Of a stretch of DNA of 33,989 bases, positions 32,898 to 33,989 are shown piece by piece. The position numbers and the translations under genes are program-made. This DNA comes from SAR324 cluster bacterium (GTDB taxonomy: Bacteria; SAR324; NAC60-12), in assembly GCA_028281495.1 (NCBI GenBank), contig JANQJU010000014.1, positions 1-33,989 of the forward strand, read 5' to 3'. The number at the start of each line of letters is the position of its first letter. Position 1 is the stretch's first letter. The notes under the pieces are model-generated. The model worked only from the letters and a program-made list of their open reading frames with translations. It had not been told where the DNA came from and did no database searches.

Positions 32898-33989
32898 TCA
32901 CCATTCGATGTAAATCAGATCTTCCAACCACGGCAGTGCGATCACCTGAATTTGCCACGGTAAATGTTCTAACAAAACGTCTTGCGCCTGCGGTTGAACG
33001 CGCACCAGCCAATTTCCATCCCGCACTGTCAACAGACCTTCCCGTTGCAAGAACATCGATTGGAACTGAGCATCCCCCATGTCTTGCAGAACCTCCCAAT
33101 GTTGAATCACACTGTTCAAAAGCAACTCGCATTCGCTGAGTTCCTTAACACTCCGATCCTCCTGATGTGGTAACAAAGCGTTTGGGTGCAAACCACATAA
33201 CACTTTGTTTAAAGGCAACTGAAACTCGGCAAATGGGGTGTCACCTGTGGCCAGAGTTTGCAATAGCCAAACACAGCGATGTTGGCAGGCAGTCTCTAGA
33301 AAAAAACCGTTTTCAACCAAACCCAAGGTTTCCAACCATTTTTCTAAAAAGGGCCATAGCAGGACTAAGCCCGCATTGTTGATATAAAGTTCATCGATGT
33401 CACTTAAGCTTATCTCACTTTTGGTTTCATACTGACCTATGTCACTAGAAACGGTCGGATTTTTTTCAGCATTGGGCGTTGAATGAGGATTAATGTTATG
33501 ATTTGCAGTATTAAACTTTAAGCTTAAGTAATTTAACCAACCATTCTGCCTGCCCTCCATCAATCCAGTACCGTCTACTACACTGTCCATCGTTTTTTGG
33601 TTATCTGCCTCGTCTTCGTTCGCTGCGATTTTCTGCGTTTCGACAAGATGGAGGTACAGTTGCTTTTCTAACTCCAGAAGCGGGATCTGAAAGTGGGTTG
33701 CTAAGTAAGATAAAATTGCCTCCATCCACAAAGGTTGTGTTTCGGAGATGGTCGAATCTTGCAGCAACTTGAGGGAAAAGAAGCCAGCACTCCAAAAGTG
33801 CTGACGAACCTCACGCTCCCCACGGCCTTGCAACGCAGGGAGCTTTGACAATTGTTTCAACACAACAAGACCGGCATTGACAAAAAAGGAACGTGCCGAA
33901 GGAACCAACAGTCCTAACATTTCTCCTAAAAACGGGTCGGAAGCATGGTCGAGTAAACGTTGGAGAGCGGTGGGTTGTGTGGGTAAAAG
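32898..33989 (-). CDS. Contractile injection system tape-measure protein (partial at right edge)
   Basis: The frame stays open to the window edge, so the true N-terminus lies outside; the visible C-terminal part is 363 residues. It matches the CIS_TMP-type domain (PF19268): LYINNAGLVLLWPFLEKWLE, then CVWLLQTLATGDTPFAEFQL, LPLNKVLCGLHPN, LLNSVIQHWEVLQDMGDAQF and the typical end VRVQPQAQDVLLEHLPWQIQ followed by VIALPWLEDLIYIEW. An earlier repeat-like segment (VPSARSFFVNAGLVVLKQLS) fits the same family. Such proteins set tube length in extracellular contractile injection systems. The gene is a large piece of an eCIS locus that probably continues to the right. Confidence 0.8.
   Translation of the reverse strand, partial: LLPTQPTALQRLLDHASDPFLGEMLGLLVPSARSFFVNAGLVVLKQLSKLPALQGRGEREVRQHFWSAGFFSLKLLQDSTISETQPLWMEAILSYLATHFQIPLLELEKQLYLHLVETQKIAANEDEADNQKTMDSVVDGTGLMEGRQNGWLNYLSLKFNTANHNINPHSTPNAEKNPTVSSDIGQYETKSEISLSDIDELYINNAGLVLLWPFLEKWLETLGLVENGFFLETACQHRCVWLLQTLATGDTPFAEFQLPLNKVLCGLHPNALLPHQEDRSVKELSECELLLNSVIQHWEVLQDMGDAQFQSMFLQREGLLTVRDGNWLVRVQPQAQDVLLEHLPWQIQVIALPWLEDLIYIEW

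Overview
The window looks like chromosomal DNA of a proteobacterium. The fadBA beta-oxidation pair closely resembles the gammaproteobacterial form, yggS-proC-yggT is a common proteobacterial order, and SCO1, polytopic MCP, YafQ and HigBA genes are also present. A firmer assignment is not possible from the sequence. No rRNA or tRNA gene was seen and no cas gene is present.

Region 1 (1-3.2 kb) is a damaged defence and toxin zone. It starts with a short type I-E-like CRISPR array (six repeats, five 32-nt spacers). The last repeat is cut by an internally deleted IS21-family element (422-1262), and the last spacer carries a 12-bp sequence identical, in inverse orientation, to the end of that element. 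On the far side the IS runs straight into a YafQ-type toxin gene. A HigB-like/HigA toxin-antitoxin pair and a stretch of broken gene fragments follow. Region 2 (3.3-8.4 kb) holds an AAA-ATPase/PD-(D/E)XK protein whose gene overlaps a LysR regulator, and a convergent two-gene operon for exported proteins of unknown function. Region 3 (8.5-14 kb) is a patchwork: a frameshifted membrane-protein remnant, the C-terminal remnant of a tyrosine recombinase, a very AT-rich sulfotransferase gene, an IS3 scrap, a small unknown gene, a NUDIX hydrolase and two divergent class-C beta-lactamase-fold serine hydrolases.

Region 4 (13.9-23.9 kb) is the main point of interest. It is a roughly 10-kb, entirely minus-strand R-body (refractile body, Reb) locus. 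In transcription order it contains a GH25 lysozyme with a LysM domain, five compact RebB-like genes, a RebB fusion with a long C-terminal extension, a second-subfamily Reb-like gene, a coiled-coil/proline-rich protein, a DUF4157 HExxH protein, a GAF/degenerate-AAA+/AraC regulator, three more compact RebB genes, another second-subfamily gene and a 47-residue acidic ORF. Canonical R-body loci have far fewer Reb genes. This locus has eleven, plus a putative lysis enzyme and a DUF4157 protein of the kind associated with extracellular contractile injection systems (eCIS). Pairs of ACGAA direct repeats at 21-bp spacing lie upstream of both the lysozyme gene and the regulator gene, and a related site lies before the second rebB block. 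These are candidate operators for the AraC-type regulator.

Region 5 (24.2-32.6 kb) is housekeeping: yggT-proC-yggS, a SNase-like exported protein, an MCP overlapping a SCO1/SenC gene, and fadB-fadA with a terminator. Region 6 (32.6 kb to the end) has a PIN-like toxin remnant and then the C-terminal part of an eCIS tape-measure protein (CIS_TMP type) that runs off the right edge, so an eCIS locus may begin just outside the window.

A plausible but unproven model is that the regulator switches on a population-level release programme: Reb subunits assemble R-bodies, the lysozyme helps open the cell, and the DUF4157 protein is a co-released effector.
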